DNA of 37,855 nucleotides from an uncultured Bacteroides sp. (GCA_944322345.1 CALUOO010000020.1:1-37855); one strand, 5' to 3'. Numbered from the stretch's first letter, positions 16,116 through 25,339 are shown. Numbers and translations: made by a program. The notes: generated from the sequence alone by a model not told the origin.

Positions 16116-16508
16116 TTATTGGAAGGTGATACGCTTGTTGACCAAGAAGTTGACTGAGCCATAAATAAACAGTCCGAGAAACTGTGCCAAGTATTCATTC
16201 GTGTTCAACCCTTCCACCAATAGGATAAGGAATAGAAATTGTGCCGTATAGGCAACTGCAAAAGCAGAGCAGAAGAACAGTATCTGTCGCCAGATGCTGT
16301 TCTTTTTAGTATGACGGGTTGGGAATACCCAGTATTTACACCATATGAAATTGTGGATCTGAGCCACGATATACGCAGTGATGTTAGCCACCATATAGTC
16401 TCCCTCAAAACATAAGTTCTCCATCATTAACCAGACTACAGAAGCCATGATCAAGGCATTTGCTGTTCCGATTACTATAAAGCGGAATATGCGTACCGAC
16501 TCTTTCAT
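16116..16508 (-). CDS. GtrA-like four-helix membrane protein
   Basis: 130 residues with four predicted membrane spans (about 8-26, 36-56, 74-95, 102-120). GtrA family members help move or present bactoprenol-linked sugars for cell-surface glycosylation. The GxxN and C-terminal SVNFLVNKRITF features fit. Its ATG overlaps the stop of the sulfatase-fold gene by 4 bases (ATGA-type coupling), so the two products likely act in the same envelope modification step. Confidence 0.8.
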   Translation of the reverse strand: MKESVRIFRFIVIGTANALIMASVVWLMMENLCFEGDYMVANITAYIVAQIHNFIWCKYWVFPTRHTKKNSIWRQILFFCSAFAVAYTAQFLFLILLVEGLNTNEYLAQFLGLFIYGSVNFLVNKRITFQ

Positions 16509-18445
16509 TGTTTCACTACCAATTCGTCGTTATTCATTCGGGTCATGTATTGCTGTATGATGGCTTTCAGCTCTCTTTCCATTTCTTGCTGTTCTTGTAC
16601 CTTTCCAAGCAGATTGTGCTCCAATAGCTTGTCTGTTTTAAATGCATAGAGAGCTATAGGGTTCTGCCCGTCGAATTGTAGCAGATGGTCTCCTTTAAAG
16701 AATTGGTAAGTGCCATTGATATAGTTGACAGCATATGTATCTTCTGGAGCAGTATGTAGTAAGTCACATCCAAAAGAAACATAAGGTTGGTCGTAACCTA
16801 AGTAACCAAGTACAGTCGGCATTATGTCTATCTGCTGTGCAATCATATCTTTCCGGTATCCTTTCAGGTCGCTACCAGGGTGGTAAAATACAACAGGTAC
16901 TGAAAATAGTCCACTCTCTGTTTGATATTCTGGACGCTCCTGTGAGTTTGTATGGTCTGCAGTAAATACAAATAAAGTATTATTATACCACGGTTCTTTA
17001 GATATTCTATCAAAAAGTAGCTTTAATGCATAATCTGTATATCCTATACACTGTCTGATAGGTTTATTGCCTTTAGGAAAGACTCCTTCATATTCTTGCG
17101 GTACAGCAAAGGGGTGATGAGAAGAAAGACTGAATATCGCTGCTGCGAACGGCTGTTTAAAGGTAGATAGAGTATTACCAAAAAACTGAAAGAACTTATC
17201 ATCCCAAATCCCCCAATGACCGTCGAAATCATTATTATTAGGATTAGCTTCATTATATTCAGTTCGTCCATAATAATGAGTATAACCTGCAGTCCTTGCA
17301 AAGGCTTCAAAACCCATTGAACCATTATTGGCACCGTGGAAGAAAGCTGTGTAATATCCTTTCTTTTTCAATTCTCCACCAATACTTGATACGGTATTCA
17401 AGGAAGCAGGTGTCAAAAAGAATGGTTCAACAAACATAGGAATACCAGAGAGTACAGAAGGCATGCCATCAATACTTTTTGAACCGTTGGCAAATGAATA
17501 TTTAAAGGTTAAGCCTTTATTCATAATGGAATCTAAGAAAGGAGTATATCCTTGATAGTTACCGTCATCCAAATCATCATTTAGGAAAGCGCTGTTCTCC
17601 TTGCCGAAGCTTTCTAGGATAAATACAACTACATTCAGGGAACGAAAGGCCGTACTATCTGCTGGTAAATGTATTGGAGAATAAATAGCTTCTATTTCTC
17701 CCTTCTCAAAATATTGAGGCATCATGAAGGGCTTCTTGTCAAAAGTACGATAGATAGAGAATGGAGTATTCAGCACAATGCCTGTTTCAATCGGACGGTC
17801 GACATATACATTGGCATTACTGATTGTAATAGGGCGTACCATTCTGGTGAATCCTCCACGCATACCTCCTATACATAGTCCTACTCCTATTGTCAATATT
17901 ATCAGTTGAGTGACATAATAAAGTGGATAGCGGTTTACTTTCAATGCTTTAGGCCTTTTGTATAGTTTGTATAGTATATATCCAAATGCGATGGCGGCTA
18001 ATGTCAGATACCAATGATTTAATAACTCTGTACCGATAATACCTTCTAAATTACTTTCACGTCTGAATTCGTTAAATACAGAAGCTGTTGTCCGCCGATG
18101 TGTGTACTGAAAATAGACTGTGTCCATTAGGTTCATGACGATAGCTATCCAGTTGGTTGCAATAAATATACCTTTTGATACTTTTTGATAGTTTTCATTC
18201 TCCTTGTAATGTAGGGGGACTAACATCAGAAAAATATACAGGATGTTTGTATATAAAATAGCAGAAGTATCAAAAAGTAATCCACCCTCAAACATTTTAA
18301 GAATCCGTTGAAACGTTAATTCAGAGAAGGAATTCCAGTTTTCTGCTAAAAATATAATTCGGCACAGAATAAAACACCCCATCACCAATAATAAGTTTAT
18401 TATAAGTGATAGGGTAGTATTGTAAAGGGAACGATAATTATTCAT
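16505..18445 (-). CDS. LtaS-like membrane sulfatase-fold phosphotransferase
   Basis: 646 residues. Five likely N-terminal membrane spans (about 12-34, 58-78, 92-110, 145-162, 178-195), then an extracytoplasmic alkaline-phosphatase/sulfatase domain from about 265. Metal ligand Glu278 in VVFILESFGKEN; nucleophile region NGSKSIDGMPS (320-330), where Ser324 is the likely counterpart to the LtaS threonine region; FTADHTN contributes the metal Asp-His pair. Gram-negative relatives transfer phosphoglycerol or phosphoethanolamine to glycans or lipids rather than make lipoteichoic acid. Co-translated with the gtrA-like gene; aspS ends 3 bases upstream. Confidence 0.8.
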   Translation of the reverse strand: MNNYRSLYNTTLSLIINLLLVMGCFILCRIIFLAENWNSFSELTFQRILKMFEGGLLFDTSAILYTNILYIFLMLVPLHYKENENYQKVSKGIFIATNWIAIVMNLMDTVYFQYTHRRTTASVFNEFRRESNLEGIIGTELLNHWYLTLAAIAFGYILYKLYKRPKALKVNRYPLYYVTQLIILTIGVGLCIGGMRGGFTRMVRPITISNANVYVDRPIETGIVLNTPFSIYRTFDKKPFMMPQYFEKGEIEAIYSPIHLPADSTAFRSLNVVVFILESFGKENSAFLNDDLDDGNYQGYTPFLDSIMNKGLTFKYSFANGSKSIDGMPSVLSGIPMFVEPFFLTPASLNTVSSIGGELKKKGYYTAFFHGANNGSMGFEAFARTAGYTHYYGRTEYNEANPNNNDFDGHWGIWDDKFFQFFGNTLSTFKQPFAAAIFSLSSHHPFAVPQEYEGVFPKGNKPIRQCIGYTDYALKLLFDRISKEPWYNNTLFVFTADHTNSQERPEYQTESGLFSVPVVFYHPGSDLKGYRKDMIAQQIDIMPTVLGYLGYDQPYVSFGCDLLHTAPEDTYAVNYINGTYQFFKGDHLLQFDGQNPIALYAFKTDKLLEHNLLGKVQEQQEMERELKAIIQQYMTRMNNDELVVKQ

Positions 18446-18448
18446 CGT

Positions 18449-20215
18449 TTACTTATTACTATTTTTAACATCAACAATCAGATTCAATTCATCAAGTTGA
18501 GACTGATCAATGATTGATGGTGCATCCAGCATGACATCACGTCCCGAATTGTTCTTTGGAAAAGCTATACAATCACGAATGGAATCTAAACCTGCAAACA
18601 ATGAAACCCAACGATCAAGCCCATAAGCTAGTCCGCCATGGGGAGGTGCACCATATTTGAAAGCATTCATCAGGAAACCAAACTGAGCTTCTGCCTTTTC
18701 TAGAGTAAAGCCCAATATTTCGAACATTTTTGCCTGCAGTTTAGCATCGTGGATACGGATAGAACCGCCTCCTACTTCAACACCATTGATAACCATATCG
18801 TAAGCATCAGCACGTACAGCAGCCGGGTCAATATCTAATAAAGGAATATCTTCGTCTTTTGGATGAGTGAACGGATGATGCATAGCCATCAGGCGTCCTT
18901 CTTCATCGCTCCATTCAAACATTGGGAAGTCTATAACCCATAAACAAGCAAACTTATTTTTATCTCGTAAACCTAATTGCGAGCCCATCTCCAAACGAAG
19001 TTCGCATAATTGTTTACGTGTTTTCATCACATCATCACCAGAAAGAATCAGAATTAAATCGCCAGGCTTAGCATTAAAGGCTGCCTTCATTTGTTGCAAT
19101 ACATCTTGTGAATAGAATTTGTCAACACTTGATTTAACATTACCGTCGTCTTCAATTCGGGCATATACAAGTCCTTTAGCTCCAATCTGTGGCTTTTTAA
19201 CAAATTCAGTAAGGGCATCCAATTGTTTACGAGTATAGGATGCAGCACCTTCAGCACAAATACCTCCGATATAAGTTGCATTATCAAATACGGAAAAACC
19301 ATATCCTTTCATAACGTCCATGAGCTCAACGAATCGCATACCAAAGCGTAAGTCAGGTTTGTCACTGCCATAATACTTCATAGCATCGGCCCATGGCATT
19401 CTTATAAATGGCTCGGTTAGCTCTACACCGCGCAATGTTTTAAAGAGATGCTTGGCCATTCCCTCAAAAGTAGTAATAACATCTTCTTGTTCTACAAAAC
19501 TCATTTCACAGTCAATTTGCGTAAACTCAGGTTGACGATCTGCACGTAAATCTTCATCGCGGAAGCATTTGGCAATTTGGAAATAACGGTCAAATCCTGA
19601 TACCATCAACAATTGTTTCAACGTCTGAGGTGACTGTGGAAGAGCATAGAATTGTCCTGGATTCATACGTGAAGGAACCACAAAGTCACGTGCTCCTTCA
19701 GGGGTAGAGCCAATGAGTACAGGAGTTTCTACTTCAATGAATCCTAAACTGTCCAAATATTTACGGACTTCAATAGTCATTTTATGGCGTAGCTCCAAAT
19801 TAGAACGGACTGTATTTCGACGAAGGTCAAGATAACGATACTTCATACGGATATCGTCTCCTCCGTCTGTGTTATCTTCAATGGTAAACGGTGGGGTTAG
19901 TGCAGTATTCAATATATTCAATTCTGAAACTATAATCTCTATATCTCCAGTAGGAATGTTAGCATTTTTACTGAAGCGCTCATTTACGACACCTGTAATT
20001 TGGACTACATACTCACGTCCAAGCTTATTGGCGCGATCGCAGAGATCAGCATTAACTTCTTCATTAAAAACTAACTGAGTAATACCATAGCGGTCGCGAA
20101 GGTCAATAAAAGTCATACCTCCCATTTTACGACTACGCTGTACCCATCCTGATAGTGTAACCTGTTTATTTACATCAGAGATACGTAGTTCTCCACATGT
20201 GTGCGTTCTAAACAT
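18449..20215 (-). CDS. aspS: Aspartyl-tRNA synthetase
   Basis: 588 residues, the normal bacterial length. N-terminal OB-fold anticodon domain (about 1-105), class II catalytic core with motif 2 [16 protein letters not shown] (about 217-232), bacterial GAD insertion (about 290-400) and motif 3 [10 protein letters not shown] near 528-537. It charges tRNA-Asp, and in organisms with GatCAB sometimes tRNA-Asn. The ATG is preceded by a TACTTTTG -7 box on the minus strand (20257-20264). The start of a co-directional run with the sulfatase-like and gtrA-like genes. Confidence 0.97.
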   Translation of the reverse strand: MFRTHTCGELRISDVNKQVTLSGWVQRSRKMGGMTFIDLRDRYGITQLVFNEEVNADLCDRANKLGREYVVQITGVVNERFSKNANIPTGDIEIIVSELNILNTALTPPFTIEDNTDGGDDIRMKYRYLDLRRNTVRSNLELRHKMTIEVRKYLDSLGFIEVETPVLIGSTPEGARDFVVPSRMNPGQFYALPQSPQTLKQLLMVSGFDRYFQIAKCFRDEDLRADRQPEFTQIDCEMSFVEQEDVITTFEGMAKHLFKTLRGVELTEPFIRMPWADAMKYYGSDKPDLRFGMRFVELMDVMKGYGFSVFDNATYIGGICAEGAASYTRKQLDALTEFVKKPQIGAKGLVYARIEDDGNVKSSVDKFYSQDVLQQMKAAFNAKPGDLILILSGDDVMKTRKQLCELRLEMGSQLGLRDKNKFACLWVIDFPMFEWSDEEGRLMAMHHPFTHPKDEDIPLLDIDPAAVRADAYDMVINGVEVGGGSIRIHDAKLQAKMFEILGFTLEKAEAQFGFLMNAFKYGAPPHGGLAYGLDRWVSLFAGLDSIRDCIAFPKNNSGRDVMLDAPSIIDQSQLDELNLIVDVKNSNK

Positions 20216-20256
20216 AATCTATTTTATTGTTTATGATATTTTTCTATTACGAGGTG

Positions 20257-20264
20257 CAAAAGTA
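20257..20264 (-). promoter_or_regulatory. Probable -7 box for aspS
   Basis: TACTTTTG on the minus strand matches TAnnTTTG and lies 42 bases upstream of the aspS start. Confidence 0.5.
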
Positions 20265-20287
20265 CACAATAAATCAGAATCCTAGGT

Positions 20288-21307
20288 CTATTTTTCTCCT
20301 TTCTTTAAGAGCTTTTCTAAGATTTTCTTATTTCGGTCTGTTATATTGTATACAATAGCTTCGTGCATTAATTTGATCCCATTAACACATTCTTGTGCTT
20401 TTTGCAGCATCTTAGCCGATTCTCTAGCTTCTGTACGCGGCACAACTACGTGCAATCCTTTTTGGATCAGTTCTATATTTATTTCTGTTCCCATTTCAAT
20501 GGGGTCTCCATCAAAATGTACTACACCTGGTTTTGTTCGTCGGATGCACATCCTTTTGCAACGAAAAGTCTTGATTCGACTGTTCTGGTCTATTGTTTTA
20601 TTGAACAATTGAAACGCTAGTGACGGTACATCCAACACTGTAAAGGGTTCGAGAATCGTAACATCCAGCAGTCCGTCTGTCAGTGTCGCTTGAGGAGTTA
20701 TGTAGGCATTATTACCATATTGCGAAGCATTTCCGCATGCTATCAGGAATGCTTTGTAGTTGGATATACCATTTTCTGTCTCTATTTCATATGTTTCAGG
20801 CTGATACTTTAAACTTTCCTGTAATGTTTTCTCTAAGTATGTGAGCACACCACGCTTTCTGGCATGGGCAAACTGTAAGCTCACAAAAGCATCAAAACCA
20901 ACCCCACAGGTACAGAAGAAGTCAACATTATTGATTTTCCCGTAGTCGATGGTACATTGAAAGCCTTCGTTGAGAATCTCTAATGACCTTTCCGGCTCCA
21001 TGGGTATGTGCAGATGTCGTGCCAATCCGTTGCCTGAACCACACGGGATGATACCTAATGCTGTATCAGTGTGTACCAGTGAACGTGCGGTTTCATTAAT
21101 AGTACCGTCGCCTCCTACAGCCACTACCACGTCTACCTTTGCATTGGCAGCCTGCGCGGCTATCTCTACGGCATGACCTGCCCGTTGGGTATAAGCCACT
21201 TCCCAAGTATATTTCGTCTTGTCTATTTTCTCATCCAATAGACTTAGAATTAATTCCTTGCTTTGTGTGCCCGATATGGGATTGACAATGAATATTATCT
21301 TCTTCAT
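20288..21307 (-). CDS. Lipid kinase of the diacylglycerol/sphingosine kinase fold
   Basis: 339 residues from ATG 21307 (MKKIIFIVNPISG); an ATG at 21325 adds only MSMSER. DAGK catalytic domain: FIVNPISGT near 6-14, the ATP-binding GGDGTINETA near 76-85 and PCGSGNGLARHL near 102-113. It phosphorylates a lipid alcohol. Most relatives are called YegS/DagK, but this fold also contains sphingosine and ceramide kinases. The gene is divergent from serine palmitoyltransferase (224 bases apart), so a sphingoid-base or ceramide substrate is a reasonable inference, not shown by sequence. Confidence 0.85.
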   Translation of the reverse strand: MKKIIFIVNPISGTQSKELILSLLDEKIDKTKYTWEVAYTQRAGHAVEIAAQAANAKVDVVVAVGGDGTINETARSLVHTDTALGIIPCGSGNGLARHLHIPMEPERSLEILNEGFQCTIDYGKINNVDFFCTCGVGFDAFVSLQFAHARKRGVLTYLEKTLQESLKYQPETYEIETENGISNYKAFLIACGNASQYGNNAYITPQATLTDGLLDVTILEPFTVLDVPSLAFQLFNKTIDQNSRIKTFRCKRMCIRRTKPGVVHFDGDPIEMGTEINIELIQKGLHVVVPRTEARESAKMLQKAQECVNGIKLMHEAIVYNITDRNKKILEKLLKKGEK

Positions 21308-21448
21308 TCTTTCGCTCATACTCATTCTTTATCGGTTATAGACGACAAAAATAATACAAATAAACCGAATTGTAATCTATTTATATTCTCTATTCAAGTG
21401 TCAAGTAACTTTTTTCTTCTTCGTAGAATGGGTAAATACAAATTTTAC

Positions 21449-21456
21449 TATCTTTG
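21449..21456 (+). promoter_or_regulatory. Probable -7 box for serine palmitoyltransferase
   Basis: TATCTTTG matches TAnnTTTG, leaving a 5' leader of about 70 bases before the ATG at 21532. A -33 box is not clear. Confidence 0.5.
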
Positions 21457-21531
21457 TCCCCCGTTTTGAATACTTGTTAAGACTAAACGTTGCTACAACG
21501 ACGAAATCATAGAGAATAATATACTTAATTC

Positions 21532-22716
21532 ATGGGATTATTACAAGAGAAGTTAGCTAAGTACAATTTGCCACAACAATTTATGGCAAAGGGCGTTTAT
21601 CCCTACTTCCGTGAGATTGAAGGAAAGCAGGGTACAGAAGTGGAAATGGGAGGACATAAGGTACTGATGTTCGGTTCCAATGCTTACACTGGGCTTACAG
21701 GAGATGAAAGAGTTATAGAGGCCGGTATTCAGGCCATGAGAAAATACGGATCAGGGTGTGCCGGTTCACGCTTCCTGAATGGAACGCTTGACCTTCATGT
21801 GCAGTTGGAGAAGGAATTGGCTGCATTTGTAGGAAAGGATGAAGCACTTTGTTTCTCAACTGGATTTACCGTTAATTCCGGTGTTATTGCCTGTCTGACA
21901 GACCGCAATGACTATATCATCTGCGACGACCGTGACCATGCATCCATCGTGGATGGACGCCGATTGTCGTTCTCGCAGCAACTGAAATATAAGCACAATG
22001 ACATGGCCGACCTGGAAAAGCAGCTTCAGAAGTGCAATCCTGGCGCTGTCAAGCTGATTGTGGTGGACGGTGTATTCTCTATGGAAGGCGACCTTGCCAA
22101 CTTGCCTGAGATAGTTCGGCTGAAACATAAGTATAATGCTACCATCATGGTGGACGAGGCTCACGGATTGGGTGTATTCGGCAAGCAGGGACGAGGTGTA
22201 TGTGACCACTTCGGACTGACGGACGAAGTAGACCTGATTATGGGTACCTTCAGCAAATCACTTGCATCTATTGGCGGATTCATTGCTGCTGATTCGTCTA
22301 TTATCAACTGGCTTCGTCACAATGCACGTACCTACATCTTCAGCGCATCTAATACACCTGCCGCTACTGCTGCCGCATTGGAAGCGCTTCACATCATACA
22401 GAACGAGCCGGAACGGATAGCTGCGTTGTGGAATGTAACTAACTATGCACTGAAACGCTTCCGCGAGGCTGGCTTCGAGATTGGTGCAACTGAGTCACCT
22501 ATCATACCTTTGTATGTGCGTGATACGGACAAGACATTTATGGTCACTAAGCTAGCGTTCGACGAAGGAGTGTTCATCAATCCGGTTATTCCCCCGGCAT
22601 GTGCGCCGCAGGATACGCTGGTGCGCGTCGCTCTGATGGCTACTCATACCAAGGAACAGGTAGACACTGCTGTGGAAAAGCTTACTAAGGTATTTAAATC
22701 ATTAGACATTTTATAA
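21532..22716 (+). CDS. spt: Serine palmitoyltransferase (alpha-oxoamine synthase)
   Basis: 394 residues. PLP enzyme that condenses serine with a fatty acyl-CoA to 3-ketosphinganine, the entry step of Bacteroides sphingolipids. PLP ligands: His136 (DRDHASI), Asp208 (VDEAHG), Lys242 in FSKSLASIGG. The N-terminal KLAKYNLPQQFMAKGVYPYFRE segment and GSNAYTGL (48-55) closely match what I know of the Bacteroidales enzyme. The alternatives KBL (2-amino-3-ketobutyrate ligase) and BioF share the fold; overall resemblance and context favour SPT. Followed by a strong terminator. Confidence 0.87.
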   Translation: MGLLQEKLAKYNLPQQFMAKGVYPYFREIEGKQGTEVEMGGHKVLMFGSNAYTGLTGDERVIEAGIQAMRKYGSGCAGSRFLNGTLDLHVQLEKELAAFVGKDEALCFSTGFTVNSGVIACLTDRNDYIICDDRDHASIVDGRRLSFSQQLKYKHNDMADLEKQLQKCNPGAVKLIVVDGVFSMEGDLANLPEIVRLKHKYNATIMVDEAHGLGVFGKQGRGVCDHFGLTDEVDLIMGTFSKSLASIGGFIAADSSIINWLRHNARTYIFSASNTPAATAAALEALHIIQNEPERIAALWNVTNYALKRFREAGFEIGATESPIIPLYVRDTDKTFMVTKLAFDEGVFINPVIPPACAPQDTLVRVALMATHTKEQVDTAVEKLTKVFKSLDIL

Positions 22717-22751
22717 GATTCTCTTCTGCCGGAAGGGATGTTGGATATAGC

Positions 22752-22790
22752 AATCCCCTTGCACGTGAGCATATGTGCAAGGGGATTTTT
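22752..22790 (+). terminator. Terminator after serine palmitoyltransferase
   Basis: AATCCCCTTGCAC (22752-22764) pairs perfectly with GTGCAAGGGGATT (22775-22787) around a 10-nt loop, with a T-run to 22790. Textbook intrinsic terminator 35 bases after the stop. Confidence 0.9.
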
Positions 22791-22915
22791 CGTATACAGA
22801 TCTTTTACCATGTGCGGATGAAGTGCCATTGACTGTAATTGTAGCCAATGATGCCTGTTAATCCCATTTTCGGCACCTCCTAATGCCTCTCAGAGTATGT
22901 TCTGGAGGGGGTAAA

Positions 22916-23040
22916 GTTAACAGTACAAGTGAACGATGTTGACAGTACAAGTTAACCCAGTTGACAGTACAAGTCAACTATAGTTAAGTGTACAAGTTAA
23001 CACTGTTCACTTGTACTGTTAACTTTGCTCAGTTGTACAG
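22916..23040. repeat. Array of about five 22-bp repeats with one inverted unit
   Basis: Units start at 22916, 22938, 22960, 22983 and 23005, with periods 22, 22, 23 and 22, and a partial sixth near 23032. Core GACAGTACAAGTTAAC; the fifth unit is the core read on the other strand (CACTTGTACTGTTAAC). Each unit is nearly palindromic (GTTAAC at both ends). Sequence is unrelated to the 13105-13242 array, but the size and the intergenic, GC-boundary position are alike. It lies between the spt terminator and the BlaR1 remnant stop. Confidence 0.75.
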
Positions 23041-23076
23041 ACGTTTAAATTGTAAAATACTATTATCATAATTTCC

Positions 23077-24014
23077 TCAACGACCTATCCCCTCCTCCAC
23101 TGTCTGTATCACATCGTCCATCGTGCCTATAGGGCAGTTGGCTGCTGGTTCGAGGCGGATTCGACGATAGGTTTCCTCACGTTCGGCCTGACTGTTTGCC
23201 AAGAGTGATACCTCTTTCTTCAGTTCTGAAAGCGTAAAGCCGTTGAGTTCATGCCACGAGTCATTATCAGCCGTAGTTGCTAGATAGGCGGTTACATCTG
23301 TAATGTTTTCGGGTGTAGTGTGATTGGCATAATTCTTAACATCTGCACGTGTCACTACCATTGGCAGCAGAGATTCGGCATCGGCTGTGCCTTTGCTGCT
23401 AGAGGTTGTGGCGATGCGCTGGCGGACGTGCAGATAGGCATCGCGTACGCAGCGTAACATGTGTGCTATCTCTTGCTCACTGGCCCCCTTGTCGTAGGAA
23501 TATGAGATGGCCTCGATGCGCGATGGACGGACGGTGGCTGCATCGTAGAGCAGTGTTTCGAGCGCCTGCGGCAGGTGTTCCATGTCGATGTATTCCATGT
23601 TGAAGAACATCTTGTTCTCTTTATTCATGCAGAGTTGGTTTGCATGGATGTCTTTCCCTTTCAGAAAGTGTGCCGACTTCTTTGCCTCGTAGGTAAATAG
23701 TTGTGTCAGTCTCCAGTAGGAGTCGTCATCGTTTTTCGTTACTCTCTCCGTCGTTGCCTCAGGCGATAGGATCTGTTTCACTGCGGGCTGTGCAAAGATG
23801 TAGAGTGCACTGCCCATGACAGGCACTACCAGCAATGTCCGCAAGCGTGCCCAGCGATTGGTTCTTTCTTTCAATATCATAGCGATACGGTTTTTAAGTT
23901 TAGAATGATTGAATCCGTTGCCAACCGGGTAGTATCTGACGACGACAGCCTTTCTCACCAGCAACGCATCATCAGACATCCTGATTCGAAGAGGTAAAAG
24001 AGTAGGTTTCCCAT
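23077..24014 (-). pseudogene. BlaR1/M56 sensor peptidase remnant with its catalytic core deleted
   Basis: The true M56 start is at 24014, opening MGNLLFYLFESGCL, the usual first helix of BlaR1/M56 proteins. It runs 19 residues to a stop. A second frame starting at 23979 (MSDDALLVRKAVVVRYYP) carries what normally comes after the zinc site: GFNHSKLKNRIAMILKERT (22-40), one membrane helix (about 49-63), and a 230-residue extracytoplasmic domain. The middle, with three membrane spans and the HExxH metal site, is missing, and the join is out of frame. The surviving 300-codon frame is intact to 23077 and could encode a single-pass membrane protein. It follows blaI by 40 bases. Confidence 0.75.
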
Positions 24015-24054
24015 GAGTTCCGGTAGTTAGATGGCTGAATGAACAGATGCTGTG

Positions 24055-24426
24055 TCAAGGCTTCTTTGCCCTTGCCTGCTCGATAGATGCCACGAGTTCC
24101 TTCAGTTCGTTGACGGACATCTGTTCCTCTTCTATGAAAGAGGAGACCACATTGAGGTAGGAGTCATTATAGTATTGTGATATAATGCCTTTCAGTGTCT
24201 TTTGCCTGTATTCCCGTTCGGTGACGATGGCATGGTAGCGATAGGTAATTCCGTATGCCGTATAGCCTACGAATCCCTTCTCCTCCAAGCTGCGGACAAC
24301 GGTAGAGACGGTATTATAATGCGGCTTCGGGTCGGGGTAGAAGGATAGTATATCTCGTACAAACATGGCGCCACCCTCCCAGAGTATACGCATCACTTCT
24401 TCTTCTTTAACTGTGAGATGTTTCAT
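24055..24426 (-). CDS. BlaI/MecI/CopY-family repressor
   Basis: 123 residues. Winged-helix repressor that dimerises and normally is cleaved or released through an M56 sensor. N-terminal winged helix MKHLTVKEEEVMRILWEGGAMFV (first 20: residues 1-20), recognition region PHYNTVSTVVRSLEEKGF (about 34-51), then a dimerisation tail. First gene of a pair with the broken BlaR1. Three 20-bp inverted repeats upstream (24484-24548) are its likely operators, and a TACATTTG -7 box reads at 24459-24466, so autoregulation is expected. Confidence 0.88.
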   Translation of the reverse strand: MKHLTVKEEEVMRILWEGGAMFVRDILSFYPDPKPHYNTVSTVVRSLEEKGFVGYTAYGITYRYHAIVTEREYRQKTLKGIISQYYNDSYLNVVSSFIEEEQMSVNELKELVASIEQARAKKP

Positions 24427-24458
24427 AGTCGGAATGCTTTGATAGTAATGTTATGCTC

Positions 24459-24466
24459 CAAATGTA
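24459..24466 (-). promoter_or_regulatory. Probable -7 box for the blaI operon
   Basis: TACATTTG on the minus strand. The nearest TTTG upstream (24482-24485) is 15 bases away and touches the first operator palindrome. Confidence 0.5.
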
Positions 24467-24483
24467 GTACTTAAATCCATACA

Positions 24484-24548
24484 AACTACTAGATCTATTA
24501 GTTTAACTACTACATTATATAGTTTATCAACTATACAGTTTAGTAGTT
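24484..24548. promoter_or_regulatory. Three tandem BlaI-type operator palindromes
   Basis: Three 20-bp imperfect palindromes with AACTA at one end and TAGTT at the other: 24484-24503 (AACTACTAGATCTATTAGTT, two mismatched positions), 24505-24524 and 24529-24548. Half-site ACTA/TAGT resembles the TAC/GTA half-sites of BlaI/MecI/CopY operators. They sit immediately upstream of the blaI -7 box. Confidence 0.65.
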
Positions 24549-24628
24549 TGCATTCATTAGCATTCCGAAGCACCTGTCGGGCAGATGCTTGCGTATGGTA
24601 TATAGATAAGTGAAGGGAATGCCGAGGG

Positions 24629-25339
24629 TTACATGTTGAGGTAATACTCCCGTGTCAGTGCGATATACTCGTCGCTATACTGATGGCGCGAGCGTTCGGT
24701 GAGCAGTTGCTCAGTCAGGCATTCCTGCTGTTGGAACGAGAAGGCAATCAAAGTACGCTTGGGCTCCCCGCCGGGCTTAGTGATAACGTTCAACTGTCGT
24801 ATGGCATGCAGACCGTTGCACATGGCTACTTCCCTCACCCGTTCTTCCACATCAGTTGGAAGTACCATCATCAGCTCTCCCCTGTCTGTCAGCAGAGCGG
24901 CAGCTCCCTCAATCAACTCTGTATAGGTGAGCGACTGGTTGTGTCGGGCCGTACTTCGTTGCTTGTCGGAACATGCCAGCGAGTCGACAAAGTACGGAGG
25001 GTTTGAGACGATAGTGTCGAACTTTTCCTCCGGACGGTACAGTCTGAAGTCCGTACAGATTACCTCAATCCTATCTTTCCATGGCGAACGGCCGACATTT
25101 TCCTGTGCTTGCAATGCTGCTGCCTCGTCAATCTCCAGCGCTACAATACGGGCGTCAGGCAGACTGCGCTGTGCCGTCATCAGTGCTATCAGACCGGTCC
25201 CGGTCCCTATGTCCAGTATCCTATGAGACTTCCCTACTGCAGCCCACGCTCCTAACAGTACTCCATCGGTACCTACTTTCATGGCACATTTGTCATGCCA
25301 TACTGTAAATTGCTTGAATCGGAAATACGGATTTGACAT
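24629..25339 (-). CDS. tRNA1(Val) A37 N6-methyltransferase-like
   Basis: 236 residues. Class I SAM methyltransferase: DIGTGTG at 43-49 (SAM binding) and NPPYF at 113-117 (N6-adenine motif). N-terminal FRFKQFTVWHDKCAMKVGTDGVLLGAWA matches TrmN6/YfiC (its first residues FRFKQF at 6-11), which methylates A37 of tRNA-Val. Single gene, GC-rich, with no close co-directional partner. Divergent from lon across 252 bases. Confidence 0.85.
   Translation of the reverse strand: MSNPYFRFKQFTVWHDKCAMKVGTDGVLLGAWAAVGKSHRILDIGTGTGLIALMTAQRSLPDARIVALEIDEAAALQAQENVGRSPWKDRIEVICTDFRLYRPEEKFDTIVSNPPYFVDSLACSDKQRSTARHNQSLTYTELIEGAAALLTDRGELMMVLPTDVEERVREVAMCNGLHAIRQLNVITKPGGEPKRTLIAFSFQQQECLTEQLLTERSRHQYSDEYIALTREYYLNM

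Noticed and set aside
21856-22209. 117-codon ORF antisense to serine palmitoyltransferase
   Set aside because: Shadow of a strongly conserved coding frame.
22916-23040. CRISPR or simple terminator cluster
   Set aside because: No spacers; units alternate orientation and lack T-runs, and a separate terminator already follows spt.
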